A DNA stretch of 64,000 bases from Bifidobacterium scardovii JCM 12489 = DSM 13734. Its GTDB lineage: Bacteria > Actinomycetota > Actinomycetes > Actinomycetales > Bifidobacteriaceae. Location: contig NZ_AP012331.1 in NCBI RefSeq assembly GCF_001042635.1, forward strand, positions 2,356,001 through 2,420,000, read 5' to 3'. Positions 51,210 to 61,200 of this stretch are shown here, piece by piece; position 1 is the stretch's first letter, and each line of letters opens with the position of its first letter. Both the position numbers and the translations under genes were made by a program. The notes beneath the pieces were generated by a model. It made no database searches. It was not told where the DNA came from and worked only from the letters and a program-made list of their open reading frames with translations.

Positions 51210-52355
51210 ATGGAACAGATCACATTGCACGCGTACAACGGGCTGACCGGCCAGCACATCGGCCGCCTGCCCTACACCGCACTGTCCGCTCAGGATTCGA
51301 TCAGCGACGAAGGGTCGATGAGCGCCACCATCCCCGACTGCAAACAGCTGCGCCTCATCCCCGACCTGGACCCGTACCTGCACGACTGGGGAACGATCTA
51401 CGCGGCGCACATGGGCGAACGCATCCTGCACGCCGGCTACCTGACCTCCCATAGCCTCAACGACACAAGGGATGAGCTGAACCTGACGATCGGCGGCGGA
51501 TTCACGATCCTCAACAAACGCAAGGTCCTGAACATCGCCCTGCGGGATTCGTGGCGCGACGGCGAGGTCCTGATCGACGAGGACCATCCGCCCAAAGCAT
51601 GGCGCCTGACCGCCACCGGCACATACCGCGACCTGATCCGCGCGCTGATCGCGGAAACCATGAAATGGGGCGACCTGCCATTCGTCCTGCCGGACGTGGA
51701 GGGCGGGACCGCGCACGAACGCAACTGGGACGGCTGGCAGTTCACCAGCACCTGGGATGAGATATCGGATATCGCCGATCTGGAGGACGGGCCCGAAATC
51801 CGCGCCGACCCCCTGATCGACACCGAGGGACGCCTGCGATTCCAGGTGCGCGTGGGCACGCCCGAGATCATCGACCAACCCTATTGGACGTGGAACCGGC
51901 TCGCGCCCGGCCAACGGGCCATCCTCGACGCGACCGACTGCGACGGGGGCGGCCTGACCGGACAGCATTACATGGTCGGAGGCCGCTCCGACGACAAAAC
52001 CCTCGTCGCCAAAGCCGACGGACACGAGCTGACCGACCACGGCTGGCCCCTCCTGCAATCGTCGGACTCGTCGCACTCGACCGTGACCGTGCTAAAAACA
52101 CTGCAATCCTACGCTCGGGCCGCCATCCTGCTCGGCGACACCGACCAGTCCACCCACGGGCTGAGGGTCGGCCTCGAACACGACGTGCACGTCGGCGACC
52201 ACGCCCGCCTGCGCGTCACCCACAGCAACCCCGACACCAACGAACGGGACCTGCTGCTGGACGAGACCATCGACCTGAAAATCACGGACGTCAAATGGGA
52301 TGCGGCCAGCGAATGGCTGACCCTGCAAACCAGACCAATCAAGGAGAGCGCATGA
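51210..52355 (+). CDS. Tail-associated baseplate protein (Tal-like)
   Basis: The 381-residue protein resembles the N-terminal structural part of Tal/gp27-type hubs, including YNGLTGQHIGRLPYTALSAQ and RVTHSNPDTNERDLLLDETI. It lacks an obvious peptidase domain. It follows Dit by 3 bp and overlaps the next gene by 4 nt. Confidence 0.78.
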   Translation: MEQITLHAYNGLTGQHIGRLPYTALSAQDSISDEGSMSATIPDCKQLRLIPDLDPYLHDWGTIYAAHMGERILHAGYLTSHSLNDTRDELNLTIGGGFTILNKRKVLNIALRDSWRDGEVLIDEDHPPKAWRLTATGTYRDLIRALIAETMKWGDLPFVLPDVEGGTAHERNWDGWQFTSTWDEISDIADLEDGPEIRADPLIDTEGRLRFQVRVGTPEIIDQPYWTWNRLAPGQRAILDATDCDGGGLTGQHYMVGGRSDDKTLVAKADGHELTDHGWPLLQSSDSSHSTVTVLKTLQSYARAAILLGDTDQSTHGLRVGLEHDVHVGDHARLRVTHSNPDTNERDLLLDETIDLKITDVKWDAASEWLTLQTRPIKESA

Positions 52356-52957
52356 AATACCGGTCAGGCACGATCGACAATGCGCAGGTCATCCGCCGCA
52401 TCAACCAGCGCACGGCCCGCCGCCTCAACAATGCGCTCACCTCCGAAGGCACCCGCCCGTTCCAATCGGTCGAGAAGCTGACGCGGACGCAGGCGGACCT
52501 GCAGGCGCTGGTGGGTGCGAGCCTCAACGTGATCGCGGACGACGATGCAGTGGAGGGTTTCGGCCCACCGACGGCGGAGTGGACCGCGTTGTGCACGGTG
52601 CGGGTCACGGTGCCGGCGGGTAGGTCAGTGAGCGCGGTGCAGGCCACCGGCAGCATGACCATGACCGCCAAAAGCACGGATGTGGAGACGGGCTGCGTGC
52701 TGCGACTATTGGTCAACAATCGGCAGGTCGCGTCCGGGGTCATGTCTCGCGAGAACGCGGAGGCCGACCAATGGGACGGCCTCGTGAGCGGGGTGATCAA
52801 TCTGAACAATCTCAAGCAGGGCGACGTGATCCCCGTCACCCTGCAATATCGGGCCACGACCCCCGCGGACTGGCCGAAACAGGAGACGAACACGGCGGAT
52901 CTGACCGTGCAGGCCGCGTTCCCGCCCGCCACGGCGGCGCGTGAAAGGGGTGAGTGA
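52352..52957 (+). CDS. Baseplate/tail protein of unknown type
   Basis: The 201-residue protein has a short helical start (NAQVIRRINQRTARRLNNAL) and a beta-sandwich-like body. AAGGAGAG precedes the ATG. The setting implies a tail-tip part; I recognise no family. Confidence 0.72.
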   Translation: MKYRSGTIDNAQVIRRINQRTARRLNNALTSEGTRPFQSVEKLTRTQADLQALVGASLNVIADDDAVEGFGPPTAEWTALCTVRVTVPAGRSVSAVQATGSMTMTAKSTDVETGCVLRLLVNNRQVASGVMSRENAEADQWDGLVSGVINLNNLKQGDVIPVTLQYRATTPADWPKQETNTADLTVQAAFPPATAARERGE

Positions 52958-52958
52958 C

Positions 52959-53318
52959 ATGCCAGTGTACGGCAAGGCGGTCAAGCGCCGCGACAAAAGG
53001 TTCATCCGCGGCGACACGCAGCGGTTCGGGGGTCATTGGCGGCAGCGCAACGTGCGCACCGGCGAGTCGTGGGACGTGAACCTGTCCGGCTGGAGCGGCG
53101 TGATCGAACTCCACGGTCTGGATGACGAGTTGTGGTATTCGGTCGCATGCACGGAGATGAGCGCGGACGGACGGGCGGTGGCCACGATCCCGCCTGACGC
53201 GTTTATGGGAGCTCAGTGGGATTCGCGTCGGCATGGCACATGGCGATGCCGGGTTACCAGTCCGGATGGCGGCACGGTCAAAACGATCGGCTGGGGCTAC
53301 TGGATCCTCACATTCTAA
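52959..53318 (+). CDS. Small tail-tip protein
   Basis: From the ATG at 52959, 7 nt after GGGGTG, the product has 119 residues with a basic start (MPVYGKAVKRRDKRFIRGD) and a beta-rich rest. A GTG at 52941 is a less likely start. Function unknown; similar small genes sit before the tailspike in related prophages. Confidence 0.68.
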   Translation: MPVYGKAVKRRDKRFIRGDTQRFGGHWRQRNVRTGESWDVNLSGWSGVIELHGLDDELWYSVACTEMSADGRAVATIPPDAFMGAQWDSRRHGTWRCRVTSPDGGTVKTIGWGYWILTF

Positions 53319-53328
53319 GGAGCACGAG

Positions 53329-53502
53329 ATGACCGCTATCACTCCGCGCATGCTGGACATGGCGTTGCGCGCCTGCGCACGGGAGGACCCGCGCCTGTAC
53401 TACTCGTCGGATCTCGACGGCGGTCATGCCGACGCGATCATCGACGGGGACATCGACCTGACGCGCCTGTGCGCGCATATCAACAGTTTTGAGGAGGCAT
53501 GA
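53329..53502 (+). CDS. Very small tail-region protein
   Basis: The 57-residue acidic protein starts at 53329 after AAGGAGCACGAG and overlaps the tailspike gene start region. A good ribosome binding site and tight packing support it. No function known. Confidence 0.65.
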   Translation: MTAITPRMLDMALRACAREDPRLYYSSDLDGGHADAIIDGDIDLTRLCAHINSFEEA

Positions 53503-55697
53503 TGATCGGCGAGGACATCGTTGATTTGCGCGAGGGCATCGACCCCGGACCCATGGGTCCCGTGGGCCCGCAGGGGCCCATGGCGGCCGAGACCGCTACG
53601 CAGGACGAGGCGGTCGCGGGGTTCGTAGCCGGCGAGGAGACCGCGACCTCGCTGGCGGTGTTCACACGCGCGGACCGCGTGTACGACACGGTCGCGGCCA
53701 TGAAGGCGGACCGGTTGCTGCGCGCGGGCATGGGCGCGCGCACGCGCGGCTACTACACTCCCGGTGACGGCGGGGCCGGCATGTACAAGATCGCCGACGA
53801 ACCCATGCATGACGCGTCGGATATCCGTGACATGCGGCTTGTTTCGGGACGATACGCGACTCTGCTGGACGCGGACAACATCCGCAAGCTGGGCGCGAAG
53901 GGCGACGGCGCGTCGGACGACACGCTCGCGTTCCAGGGGGCCGCGAAGGCGGGCCTGCCGTGCCTGTACGTGCCCGAGGGCGTCTACGTGCTCTCCGACA
54001 CGATCCGGTTCACGTCCCCCGTGCGCCTGGTCGGAGCCGGTTCGAACCTGTCCGTGCTGCGCACCGAACTGGATCTGCCCGTGCAGGTCGACAAGGCCAA
54101 GCTCATCCTGTGCGGCTCCGACACGCTCATCGCCCATTTGGGCTTCCGCCTGCACAATCCGGGCGACTACGCGATAGGCGTCTACCACGGGTCGCATGAC
54201 GTGACCGTAACCCGCTGCCACGCGATCTCGGGCGCGCTCGTCCAGGCCAACGCCGACAAGTGGCTGACCGTGCGGCCGGACGGCGCGGAGATCACGGGCA
54301 GCATGTGCGAGCGGATCACCGTCTCCCATAACCGGTGCGACAGCTTCGGCGACGGGACCGAGAAGAAACCGTCGGCGCAGGCGGCGATCAATTTGAAATA
54401 CTGCTCGAATAGCACGGTCGAGTCCAACGTGATCGACAACGCGCTGCTCAAATGGAGCGGGATCCAGTGGTGGGGCGGTGACGCCGACCCCAAGAAATAC
54501 GATCCCGCGCTCCCCGTCGATAGCGCCCAGTTGGCGCGCAGCGTGCCCAAACCCTGCCACGACATCAGGATCGTGCGCAACACGGTGCGCAACTGCGGCG
54601 GCAGCGGGATCTGGGGCACGTGGACGCGCGGCGTGCTCGTCGAGGGCAACACCGTGTCCGATTGCTGGGACAACAACATCGGCAACGAGGGCAACGACAG
54701 GATGACCACCGTCAACAACCGCGTCATGTCCACGAACGGGGTGTGCTGCTACGCGGTCGCGTGGAGGGTCGACGAGCAGATCGTGGCCAACAACACGTTC
54801 GAGGGCGGCGGCGACCGGCCGTGCACGTTCATGGTCTCGTTCTCCAACCCCCTGCCCTGGGACTCCAGCTGCCCCACCGGCGTATTGGAGGGCAACACGT
54901 TCGTCAGCACCGGATCGGCGAACTGGTCGCTGGAGATCGGCGACAGCCTCAACCTGCACATGATCTCCGGCAACACGTTCCGCGACTCGTGCCTGCGCCT
55001 GGCATGCGACACGCCCAGCATGGGCGTCAGCATCCACGACAACGTGTTCCTCTACCAGCGCCACTACGGGCCGCTGTCGGACACCTGGTATCCGTCCAAC
55101 CAGGACGGGCACCCGTCCATCCACGCGTACGCGATCCTCGAGATCGGCTCGGCCCGCGGCGGCCGCGTGTCCGTCAAAGGCAACCGGATCGTCGACAACG
55201 CGGCGCGCACGGACTCCATGCCGTGCATCCTGGTCGCGCCACTGTACGGCGACGACACGAGGGACGCGGCCACCGACAACCAGATCGTCCTCGAGGGCAA
55301 CATCGTGCGCAACGCCCTGCCCGCCGCCCAGTCCGGCCCCGCCTACGCGCTGCTGACCAAGTCGGACGGCGGCGTCAAGAGCGTCCTGGTCGAGGGCAAC
55401 GTGGCCGACGTGCACGGGCCCGCGGTCTACCAATGGGTCGACCACGTCGCCGACAAGCCCAACAGCGCCAAAACATCCGAGGTCGTCTACCAGATGGGCT
55501 TCAACCGCAAGGCCAACCACAGGGACCCCTACTGGATGTCGTACGCCAGCGTCAAGAAGGAATACGCGCACATGGCCAACTGCCTCATCCCGATCAACAA
55601 CAGCACCACCGGCAGCGGACAGGGAGCCCTCGACTACAACCTCGTATGGATCTCGTGGCAGCGCACCACATTCAAAATCCCACTCACCATGATCTGA
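53502..55697 (+). CDS. Tailspike / receptor-binding protein with right-handed beta-helix
   Basis: The 731-residue protein has a head-binding start, a short collagen-like segment (GPMGPVGPQGPM, about 17-28) and then a pectate-lyase-type parallel beta-helix from about 128 (KLGAKGDGASDDTLAFQGAA) to 660. The coils are marked by repeated V-x-x-N-x-V/I units such as ESNVIDNALL and VEGNTVSD. This is the fold of tailspikes that bind and often cleave surface polysaccharide, so it is likely the host-range determinant. I use the second ATG (53502), better spaced from GAGGAGG than 53499. Confidence 0.88.
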   Translation: MIGEDIVDLREGIDPGPMGPVGPQGPMAAETATQDEAVAGFVAGEETATSLAVFTRADRVYDTVAAMKADRLLRAGMGARTRGYYTPGDGGAGMYKIADEPMHDASDIRDMRLVSGRYATLLDADNIRKLGAKGDGASDDTLAFQGAAKAGLPCLYVPEGVYVLSDTIRFTSPVRLVGAGSNLSVLRTELDLPVQVDKAKLILCGSDTLIAHLGFRLHNPGDYAIGVYHGSHDVTVTRCHAISGALVQANADKWLTVRPDGAEITGSMCERITVSHNRCDSFGDGTEKKPSAQAAINLKYCSNSTVESNVIDNALLKWSGIQWWGGDADPKKYDPALPVDSAQLARSVPKPCHDIRIVRNTVRNCGGSGIWGTWTRGVLVEGNTVSDCWDNNIGNEGNDRMTTVNNRVMSTNGVCCYAVAWRVDEQIVANNTFEGGGDRPCTFMVSFSNPLPWDSSCPTGVLEGNTFVSTGSANWSLEIGDSLNLHMISGNTFRDSCLRLACDTPSMGVSIHDNVFLYQRHYGPLSDTWYPSNQDGHPSIHAYAILEIGSARGGRVSVKGNRIVDNAARTDSMPCILVAPLYGDDTRDAATDNQIVLEGNIVRNALPAAQSGPAYALLTKSDGGVKSVLVEGNVADVHGPAVYQWVDHVADKPNSAKTSEVVYQMGFNRKANHRDPYWMSYASVKKEYAHMANCLIPINNSTTGSGQGALDYNLVWISWQRTTFKIPLTMI

Positions 55698-55716
55698 CAG
55701 TCAGGAGACCCATATC

Positions 55717-56031
55717 ATGCCCCCACTCGTCCAGCAGTTTCTCGACTGGCTCATCCCCGCCATGTGCGGGGGCGCGGTCACGGTGCTCGCCTTGGCCTGG
55801 CGGTGGGGCACAGCCATGATCAACGGGATGCGCGAACTCCTGCTGTGCAGGCTCGAGGACCTGCGCCGCGAAATGGTGTACGACAACCACGGCATCGCCG
55901 ACGACGACCTCAAAAGCCGATCACAACGCCTCTACGACAGCTATCACGCGCTCGGCGGCAACGGGCACGGCACCGCCCTCAACCAAGACATCCAATCAGC
56001 GCCCATCGCCGACCGCAAGGAGTCACGTTGA
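55717..56031 (+). CDS. Small membrane protein of the lysis region
   Basis: The 104-residue protein has one N-terminal transmembrane helix (about 9-31) and a charged cytoplasmic tail with RLEDLRREMVYDNHGIADDD. AGGAGA precedes the start. It could be a holin-like or spanin-like component, or a minor tail-end protein. Confidence 0.72.
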   Translation: MPPLVQQFLDWLIPAMCGGAVTVLALAWRWGTAMINGMRELLLCRLEDLRREMVYDNHGIADDDLKSRSQRLYDSYHALGGNGHGTALNQDIQSAPIADRKESR

Positions 56032-56114
56032 TACCACTACTGATACCACTCGCATGGCTGACCGGTCTCCTGATCGTCGTCCTGTTCACGCACGGCGCGG
56101 ACCCGCGCCGATAG
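56028..56114 (+). CDS. 28-residue membrane peptide
   Basis: A TTG at 56028, 5 nt after AAGGAG, overlaps the previous stop codon by 3 nt. It encodes MIPLLIPLAWLTGLLIV followed by VLFTHGADPRR: a single hydrophobic helix with a basic tip. Its size and setting resemble accessory holin or pinholin-like peptides. Short, but the ribosome binding site and coupling support translation. Confidence 0.55.
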   Translation: MIPLLIPLAWLTGLLIVVLFTHGADPRR

Positions 56115-56116
56115 TT

Positions 56117-56145
56117 TTTGGCCCCGCGAAACCCGCGGGGCCAAA
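56117..56145 (+). terminator. Hairpin before the endolysin gene
   Basis: TTTGGCCCCGCG and its complement form a 12-bp stem with loop AAACC. No T-run follows rightward, so it may act as an attenuator. Confidence 0.5.
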
Positions 56146-56178
56146 CCCATATCCAAACCCCCTTTTGAGAGGAGACAG

Positions 56179-57474
56179 ATGATCCACAACAAAAACAAGC
56201 CGCTGGGCCGTCGGCCGGCCGCGTGGCTCGCCGCACTGCTGGCAATGCTCATGGTCGTGGCCATGCCCGCGCCGGCGATGGCGGACAGCGGCGTGGACGC
56301 GTCCAACTGGCAGGGCTGCATCACCGACACGCGCGCCGATCAGGCCAAACGGGCCGGAGCGAGCTTCGCGTTCATCAAGGCGACCGAGGGCGCGGGCTAC
56401 ACGGACCCGCAGGCCGACTGCAGCATGCAGGGCCTCAAAACCGCCGGCGTGCGGCGCGGCGTGTACCATTTCGCCCGCCCCGACCTGGGCAATTCGCCGG
56501 AGGCCGAGGCCGACTGGTTCAACAGCCAGACCCGCGGATACATGCACGACGGTGTGATCCCGGTCCTGGACTGGGAACCGGGCGGAGCGTACAACGCGTG
56601 GACGTGGTGGGCGTTGCGCTGGTTGCAGCGCGTCGAGAGCGCGTGGGGCGTCAAACCCATGATCTACATGTCCGCCAGCGTGATCCGGTCGGGCGACTGG
56701 AGCAACGTGGCCGGATCGGACTACGGACTGTGGGTCGCGGGCTATCCGCGCGGCTACGCGGGCGAGCGGCTGCGCGATCCCGGCAACGTGCCCTACAGCG
56801 TGGCACCGTGGAGTTTCGCGGCCGCGTGGCAGTACTCGTCCACGGGCAGCGTGGCCGGCATCGGCAGCGCGATCGACGTCAACTGGTTCTACGGCGACGC
56901 CGGCACATGGGCCAGATACGCCGGCGGCGACTCCACGCCCGGCACCAACGCCAACCCGATGCCCGCGAAACCGGCGCAAAACCCGCAGCAGGGCGCACCC
57001 ACCGGCGACACGGACACGCTCGCCCGAGCAGTCATCCGCGGCGACTACGGCAACCTGCCCACCCGCCGCCTCCTGCTCGGCAACCGCTACCGTGAGGTCC
57101 AGGACCGCGTCGACCAGCTCCTCGCCAACACCACGCCCGCCGGCGACACCAATGGCGGGACGACCAGCGTGACCGTCCAGCCGGGCGACACCATGAGCGC
57201 CATCGCCACGCGCACCGGCCTGTGGCCCCTGTCCGCATGGCAGGCACCCTCGGGCGACCTCAACAGGATCTGGCCGGGACAGGTCGTCACCTACAACGGC
57301 GGCGGCTCCGCCGCCGCCAGTAGCGTGCCGTCAGCGGGCCGTACCGTCACCGTGCGTGCCGGCGACACCCTCACCGGCATCGCGGCACGACTTGGCATCG
57401 GCTACACGCAGCTCACCGGCTACCGCAGCGGCGACCCCAACGTGATCTACCCCGGCGAAGTGCTGCGCTATTAA
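56179..57474 (+). CDS. Secreted endolysin: GH25 muramidase, CW_7 and two LysM domains
   Basis: The 431-residue enzyme has a signal peptide (basic start, hydrophobic 14-30, AMA-DSG cleavage near 35), a GH25 lysozyme domain (about 38-245) with Asp40 and the LDWEP motif (Asp131, Glu133), a Cpl-7-type CW_7 repeat (about 277-315) and two LysM domains (about 330-373 and 388-431). It cuts peptidoglycan. With an export signal, holin need only depolarise or release it. AGAGGAGA precedes the ATG. Confidence 0.94.
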   Translation: MIHNKNKPLGRRPAAWLAALLAMLMVVAMPAPAMADSGVDASNWQGCITDTRADQAKRAGASFAFIKATEGAGYTDPQADCSMQGLKTAGVRRGVYHFARPDLGNSPEAEADWFNSQTRGYMHDGVIPVLDWEPGGAYNAWTWWALRWLQRVESAWGVKPMIYMSASVIRSGDWSNVAGSDYGLWVAGYPRGYAGERLRDPGNVPYSVAPWSFAAAWQYSSTGSVAGIGSAIDVNWFYGDAGTWARYAGGDSTPGTNANPMPAKPAQNPQQGAPTGDTDTLARAVIRGDYGNLPTRRLLLGNRYREVQDRVDQLLANTTPAGDTNGGTTSVTVQPGDTMSAIATRTGLWPLSAWQAPSGDLNRIWPGQVVTYNGGGSAAASSVPSAGRTVTVRAGDTLTGIAARLGIGYTQLTGYRSGDPNVIYPGEVLRY

Positions 57475-57489
57475 GAGTCATCACGCCGG

Positions 57490-57533
57490 AATCCAGTGGC
57501 CTCGGAAGCATATACCTCCGAGGCCACTGGATT
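57490..57533 (+). terminator. 17-bp hairpin between endolysin and holin genes
   Basis: Arms 57490-57506 and 57517-57533 are perfectly complementary with a 10-nt loop. No T-run follows, so it may be an attenuator or stabilising element. Confidence 0.7.
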
Positions 57534-57551
57534 CGCTCAATAGAATCGAGA

Positions 57552-57854
57552 ATGACAATGTCCGACACCAACACCGACAACCCCACGCCAAACATCGACA
57601 CCTCCACATGGGGGCCGACGGTCGACGTGGACCTCACGCCACCCGCATGGCTCATCCCCAACCGACTCTACGACGTGCTCAAATGGCTCGCCATGCTCGT
57701 GTTCCCCGCACTCGCGGTGTTCACGCGCACGATAGGCCCCGCATGGGGTCTGCCCCACATGGACGCGATCGCGACCACGCTCGCCGCGCTCGGCGTACTA
57801 TGCGGCGCGATCATCGGCATCAGCGCCATCAACGCCCACATCAGCAGCAAGTAG
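57552..57854 (+). CDS. Holin
   Basis: The 100-residue protein has an N-terminal tail, two transmembrane helices (about 43-60 and 71-94, with LKWLAMLVFPALAVFTRTIG) and a short polar end, as in two-helix Gram-positive holins. Placement after the endolysin fits. The start may be 57552 or the ATG two codons later (57558). It is the last gene before attR. Confidence 0.85.
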   Translation: MTMSDTNTDNPTPNIDTSTWGPTVDVDLTPPAWLIPNRLYDVLKWLAMLVFPALAVFTRTIGPAWGLPHMDAIATTLAALGVLCGAIIGISAINAHISSK

Positions 57855-57867
57855 ACCCCACCCAAAC

Positions 57868-57915
57868 AAAGACGCCCCTCACCCCTCCGATCACGGAGAG
57901 GTGAGGGGCGTCTTT
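57868..57915 (+). terminator. Terminator at the end of the late operon
   Basis: AAAGACGCCCCTCACC pairs with GGTGAGGGGCGTCTTT around an inner CTCCG-ATCA-CGGAG stem: a long hairpin ending in TTT. Confidence 0.85.
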
Positions 57916-58087
57916 CGCGTTATACGGGGAGTCTACCGTTCGTCGCCGGTGAAGCCGATCCGCACGCCGCTCGACTCGGCCCGGCGCCACACACTCACTG
58001 CTACACTGAATGAGACAACAAAAATAGAGTCTACTTAGAGTGTACTCCTTTGGAAAACCCAATGTTTCCAACGCCTGAGAGACTGTA

Positions 58088-58104
58088 CCGCTATACGGAA
58101 AACC
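58088..58104 (+). other. attR core (17 bp)
   Basis: Identical to the attL core at 17494-17510. In the unintegrated host the core would be followed by GATAGCCGG. Confidence 0.88.
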
Positions 58105-58151
58105 GATAGCCGGCTCCGCGCCGGTGCTCCCCTCAGTCGTCTACGACGACA

Positions 58152-58172
58152 GCTCCCCTCAGAGAGGGGAGC
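58152..58172 (-). terminator. Hairpin downstream of the dehydratase gene
   Basis: GCTCCCCTC-AGA-GAGGGGAGC is a 9-bp stem 54 bp past the leftward stop codon. Few T follow, so moderate confidence. Confidence 0.55.
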
Positions 58173-58225
58173 CTATATAAGCGAGGCCACGCCGATCACC
58201 TCGGCTACCCGGTCGGTCAGTCCGG

Positions 58226-61200
58226 TCAGTCCGCGGAAGTGAAGCCCTGCGGCTCGCCCTGCTCAGAGAACTTGGCGTTGTGAGCCTTCTTGGCCGCCGC
58301 GATCATCAGCTTGATGCGGTTGAGCTGATTCGCCTCGGACGCGCCCGGATCGTAGTCGATCGAGACGATGTTCGCCTCGGGGTGCAGGCGGCGGATCTTG
58401 CCGAACATGCCGCGGCCGGTCACATGGTTGGGCAGGCAGGCGAACGGCTGCGCGCAGATCACGTTCGGGCAGCCCTGTTCGATCAGGTCGAGGATCTCCG
58501 CGGTGAGCAGCCATCCCTCGCCGGCCTGCACGCCGATGGACGTGACCTCGGCGGCCTTCTTGACCAGTTCGGGCATCGGGTCGTCCTGGCGGAACTTGCC
58601 GTTCGACAGCGCGAGCGCCGCCTTGATCGGGGCGTTGTACATGTCGAGGCCCTTGCGCATCAAGGAGTACGCCAGCTTGTTGCCGCCCATGCCGAGGTTC
58701 TTCTCGTTCCAGTCGGTGATGTAGGGGCGCGTGGTCATGAACTCCATGATGCCGGGCACCACGGCCTCGCAGTCCTGCGACTCGATCACGTCGACGACGT
58801 GGTTATTCGCGTCCGGCTGGTACTTGACGAGGATCTCGCCGACCACGCCGACGCGCACCTTGCGCGGGATGTCCTTCAGCGGCAGCGCGTCGAACGACTT
58901 CACGATCTCCTTGGCGAGCGTGCCGTACGGCAGCCAGCCCTTGCGCAGCCACGGGGTCTTCGCCGCGGTCTTCGAGTAGCCGTGGTGCTCGAGCGTCTCG
59001 CGCACGATCACGTCCCACTGCTCGTACAGCTTGTCGGCCGAACCCTTCTCCACCTCGTACGGGCGCACGCGGTAGAGGCACTTCATGAGCAGATCGCCCA
59101 GGATCAGGGACTTGACCGCGCGGTGCAGCAACGGCAGGGTCGCCTTGAAGCCGGGGTTGTCCTCGAGCCCCTGGGTGGAGATGGCGATGACCGGGATCTG
59201 CGGGTAGCCGGCATCGACCAGCGCCTTGCGGATCAGGCCGAAGTAGTTGGTCGCACGGCACATGCCGCCGGTCTGGGTGATGGCCAATGCCACGTGATCG
59301 GGATCGTACTTGCCTTCCTGGATCGCGCCGATGAGCTGGCCGATGACCATGATGGCCGGGTAGCAGGCGTCGTTGTTCACGTATTTGAGGCCGGTCTCCA
59401 CGTCGCCGCGGCTCGCGTGCTTGAGGATGTCGAACTTGTAGCCGCCGGAGCGGATCACCGCCTCGACCAGCGACATGTGGATCGGGCTCATCTGGGGGCC
59501 GACGATCGTGTAGTTCTTCCTCATGTCCTTGACGAACTTCTCGCGGTGCGCGTAGCGGGACATGGTGGCGTTGTTGTGGCCGGACTTCTTGGCGCCCTTG
59601 CCGTCCGCCGCGTCGACGGCGGCCTGCAGGTCGCGCTGCGCGGCGCGGCGGGACGCCTCGCGCACGGCTTCGGTCAGCTTCGGGTTGGAGGCCATGGTCG
59701 TGTCGAGCAGCACCTGGCGGCCCGGGGTCGGCGCCTTGGAGCCGGTCTTGCGGAATCCGGCCGATGAAGGGGCGGCGGCCGGCGCGGCGGTCCGGGCGGC
59801 CGACGCCAGATCGGACTGCTTGGATTGAGCGGCCTTGACCGCGGCCTGCGCGGCGGCGAGCTGCTCCTTCGCGCGGCTCAGCTGCGCCTCGGCGTCGGCC
59901 AGATCGGACTGCGCCTTGGCCTGCGCCTGACGGCGGGCCTCCAGCTCGGCGGCCGTCGGCGAGGAGGCGACATGCTGGTCGCGCTTGTCCGGCAGCGCGG
60001 AACCGTTGCCGTCGGCCGCCATGGCGGACGATACGGCGGCGATCGCCTTCGACTTGTTGCGCTCGCGCTCCTCGACGGCGGCCTTGAGCGAGCGCAGGCG
60101 GATCTTGGCCGCGCCCAGATTGGAGACCTCGTCGATCTTGAGCAGCGTGTACACGTCGGCCTTGTCGGCGAGGATCTCGGCCACCTGATCGGTGGTGATC
60201 GCGTCCAGGCCGCATCCGAAGGAGTTGAGCTGCACGAGCTCGAGCCCCGGATACGAGGCGACGAAATGCGCCGCCGCGTACAGGCGGGAGTGGTAGGCCC
60301 ACTGGTTGGTCACGCGCAGCGGCATCTTGTTGACCGTCAGCTTGCGGTCGCCGACATGGCGGAAGCCGTTCGCGTTCTTGGCGCGCGGATCCTCCTCCCC
60401 CTCGGCGAGGAACTCGGTCAGATTGAGCTTTTCGCCGGGCTGCAGCTCGCACACCGAATCCTCGGAAAGCACCACCATGCCGAGCGAGCAGATGGTCTCG
60501 GGGATGCCGTGGTTGATCTCGGGGTCGATGTGGTAGGGGCGGCCGGCGAGCACGATGCCGCGGCAATTGTGCTCCTTCATGTACGCCAGCGCGGCGAGGC
60601 CCTCCTGCTGCACGTCGTGCTTGAAGACCTTGTCCTCGGCGTAGGCGGCCTTGACGGCGGTCTCGGCCTCCTCGCGGCTCACGTTCGCCCACGCGAACTC
60701 CTCGACGATGCGCTCGACCATCAGCTCATGGTTGGCGAGGTTGAAGTACGGATGCATGTAGCGCACGCCGTCCTCGCGCAGCTCGGGCATGTTCGCGCCG
60801 ACGACGAGCGGATAGTTGGCCACGACCGGGCAGTTGTAGTGGTTGTCCGTGTTGGGCACGAGGTTGTCCTCGTAGCTCACGCACGGGTAGAAGATCGTCT
60901 TGACGCCCTTGCCCAGCAGCCACTTGATGTGGCCGTGCACCAGCTTGGCCGGGTAGCAGATGTTCTCGGACGCGATCGACTCGATGCCGGTCTCGAACAG
61001 CTCGTGCGAGCTGCGCCCGGAGATCATCACCTTGAATCCGAGCGAGGTGAGCAGCGTGAACCAGAACGGGTAGTTCTCGTACATGTTGAGCGCGCGCGGG
61101 ATGCCGATCTCGCCGCGCGTGGCCTTCTTGTCGGTCAGGCGGCGGTAGGCGAAGCAGCGCTTGTACTTGTAGTCGTACAGGTTCGGGCGGTCGGAGCGCT

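Larger units (their letters stand above)
17494..58104. mobile_element. Complete siphovirus-type prophage (about 40.6 kb)
   Basis: A 17-bp direct repeat bounds the element. Inside, in canonical order, are integrase, lysogeny control, replication, packaging, head, tail and lysis genes. No essential module is visibly missing: TerS, TerL, portal, capsid, tape measure, tailspike, endolysin and holin are all open. It inserted in the intergenic space between gshA and the dehydratase gene, not in a tRNA. Confidence 0.93.
57855..58225. other. Right prophage end and attR region
   Basis: After the late terminator this 371-bp gap holds no supported gene. It contains attR and, on the host side, the hairpin at 58152-58172. 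Confidence 0.6.

Noticed and set aside
53424..55571. 715-codon leftward frame opposite the tailspike gene
   Set aside because: Composition rich in Val, His and Asp from antisense GC bias; the rightward tailspike has a clear beta-helix pattern and ribosome binding site.
53502..55697. Invertible tail-fibre (shufflon) region
   Set aside because: No site-specific invertase gene and no inverted repeats or spare C-terminal cassettes near the tailspike.
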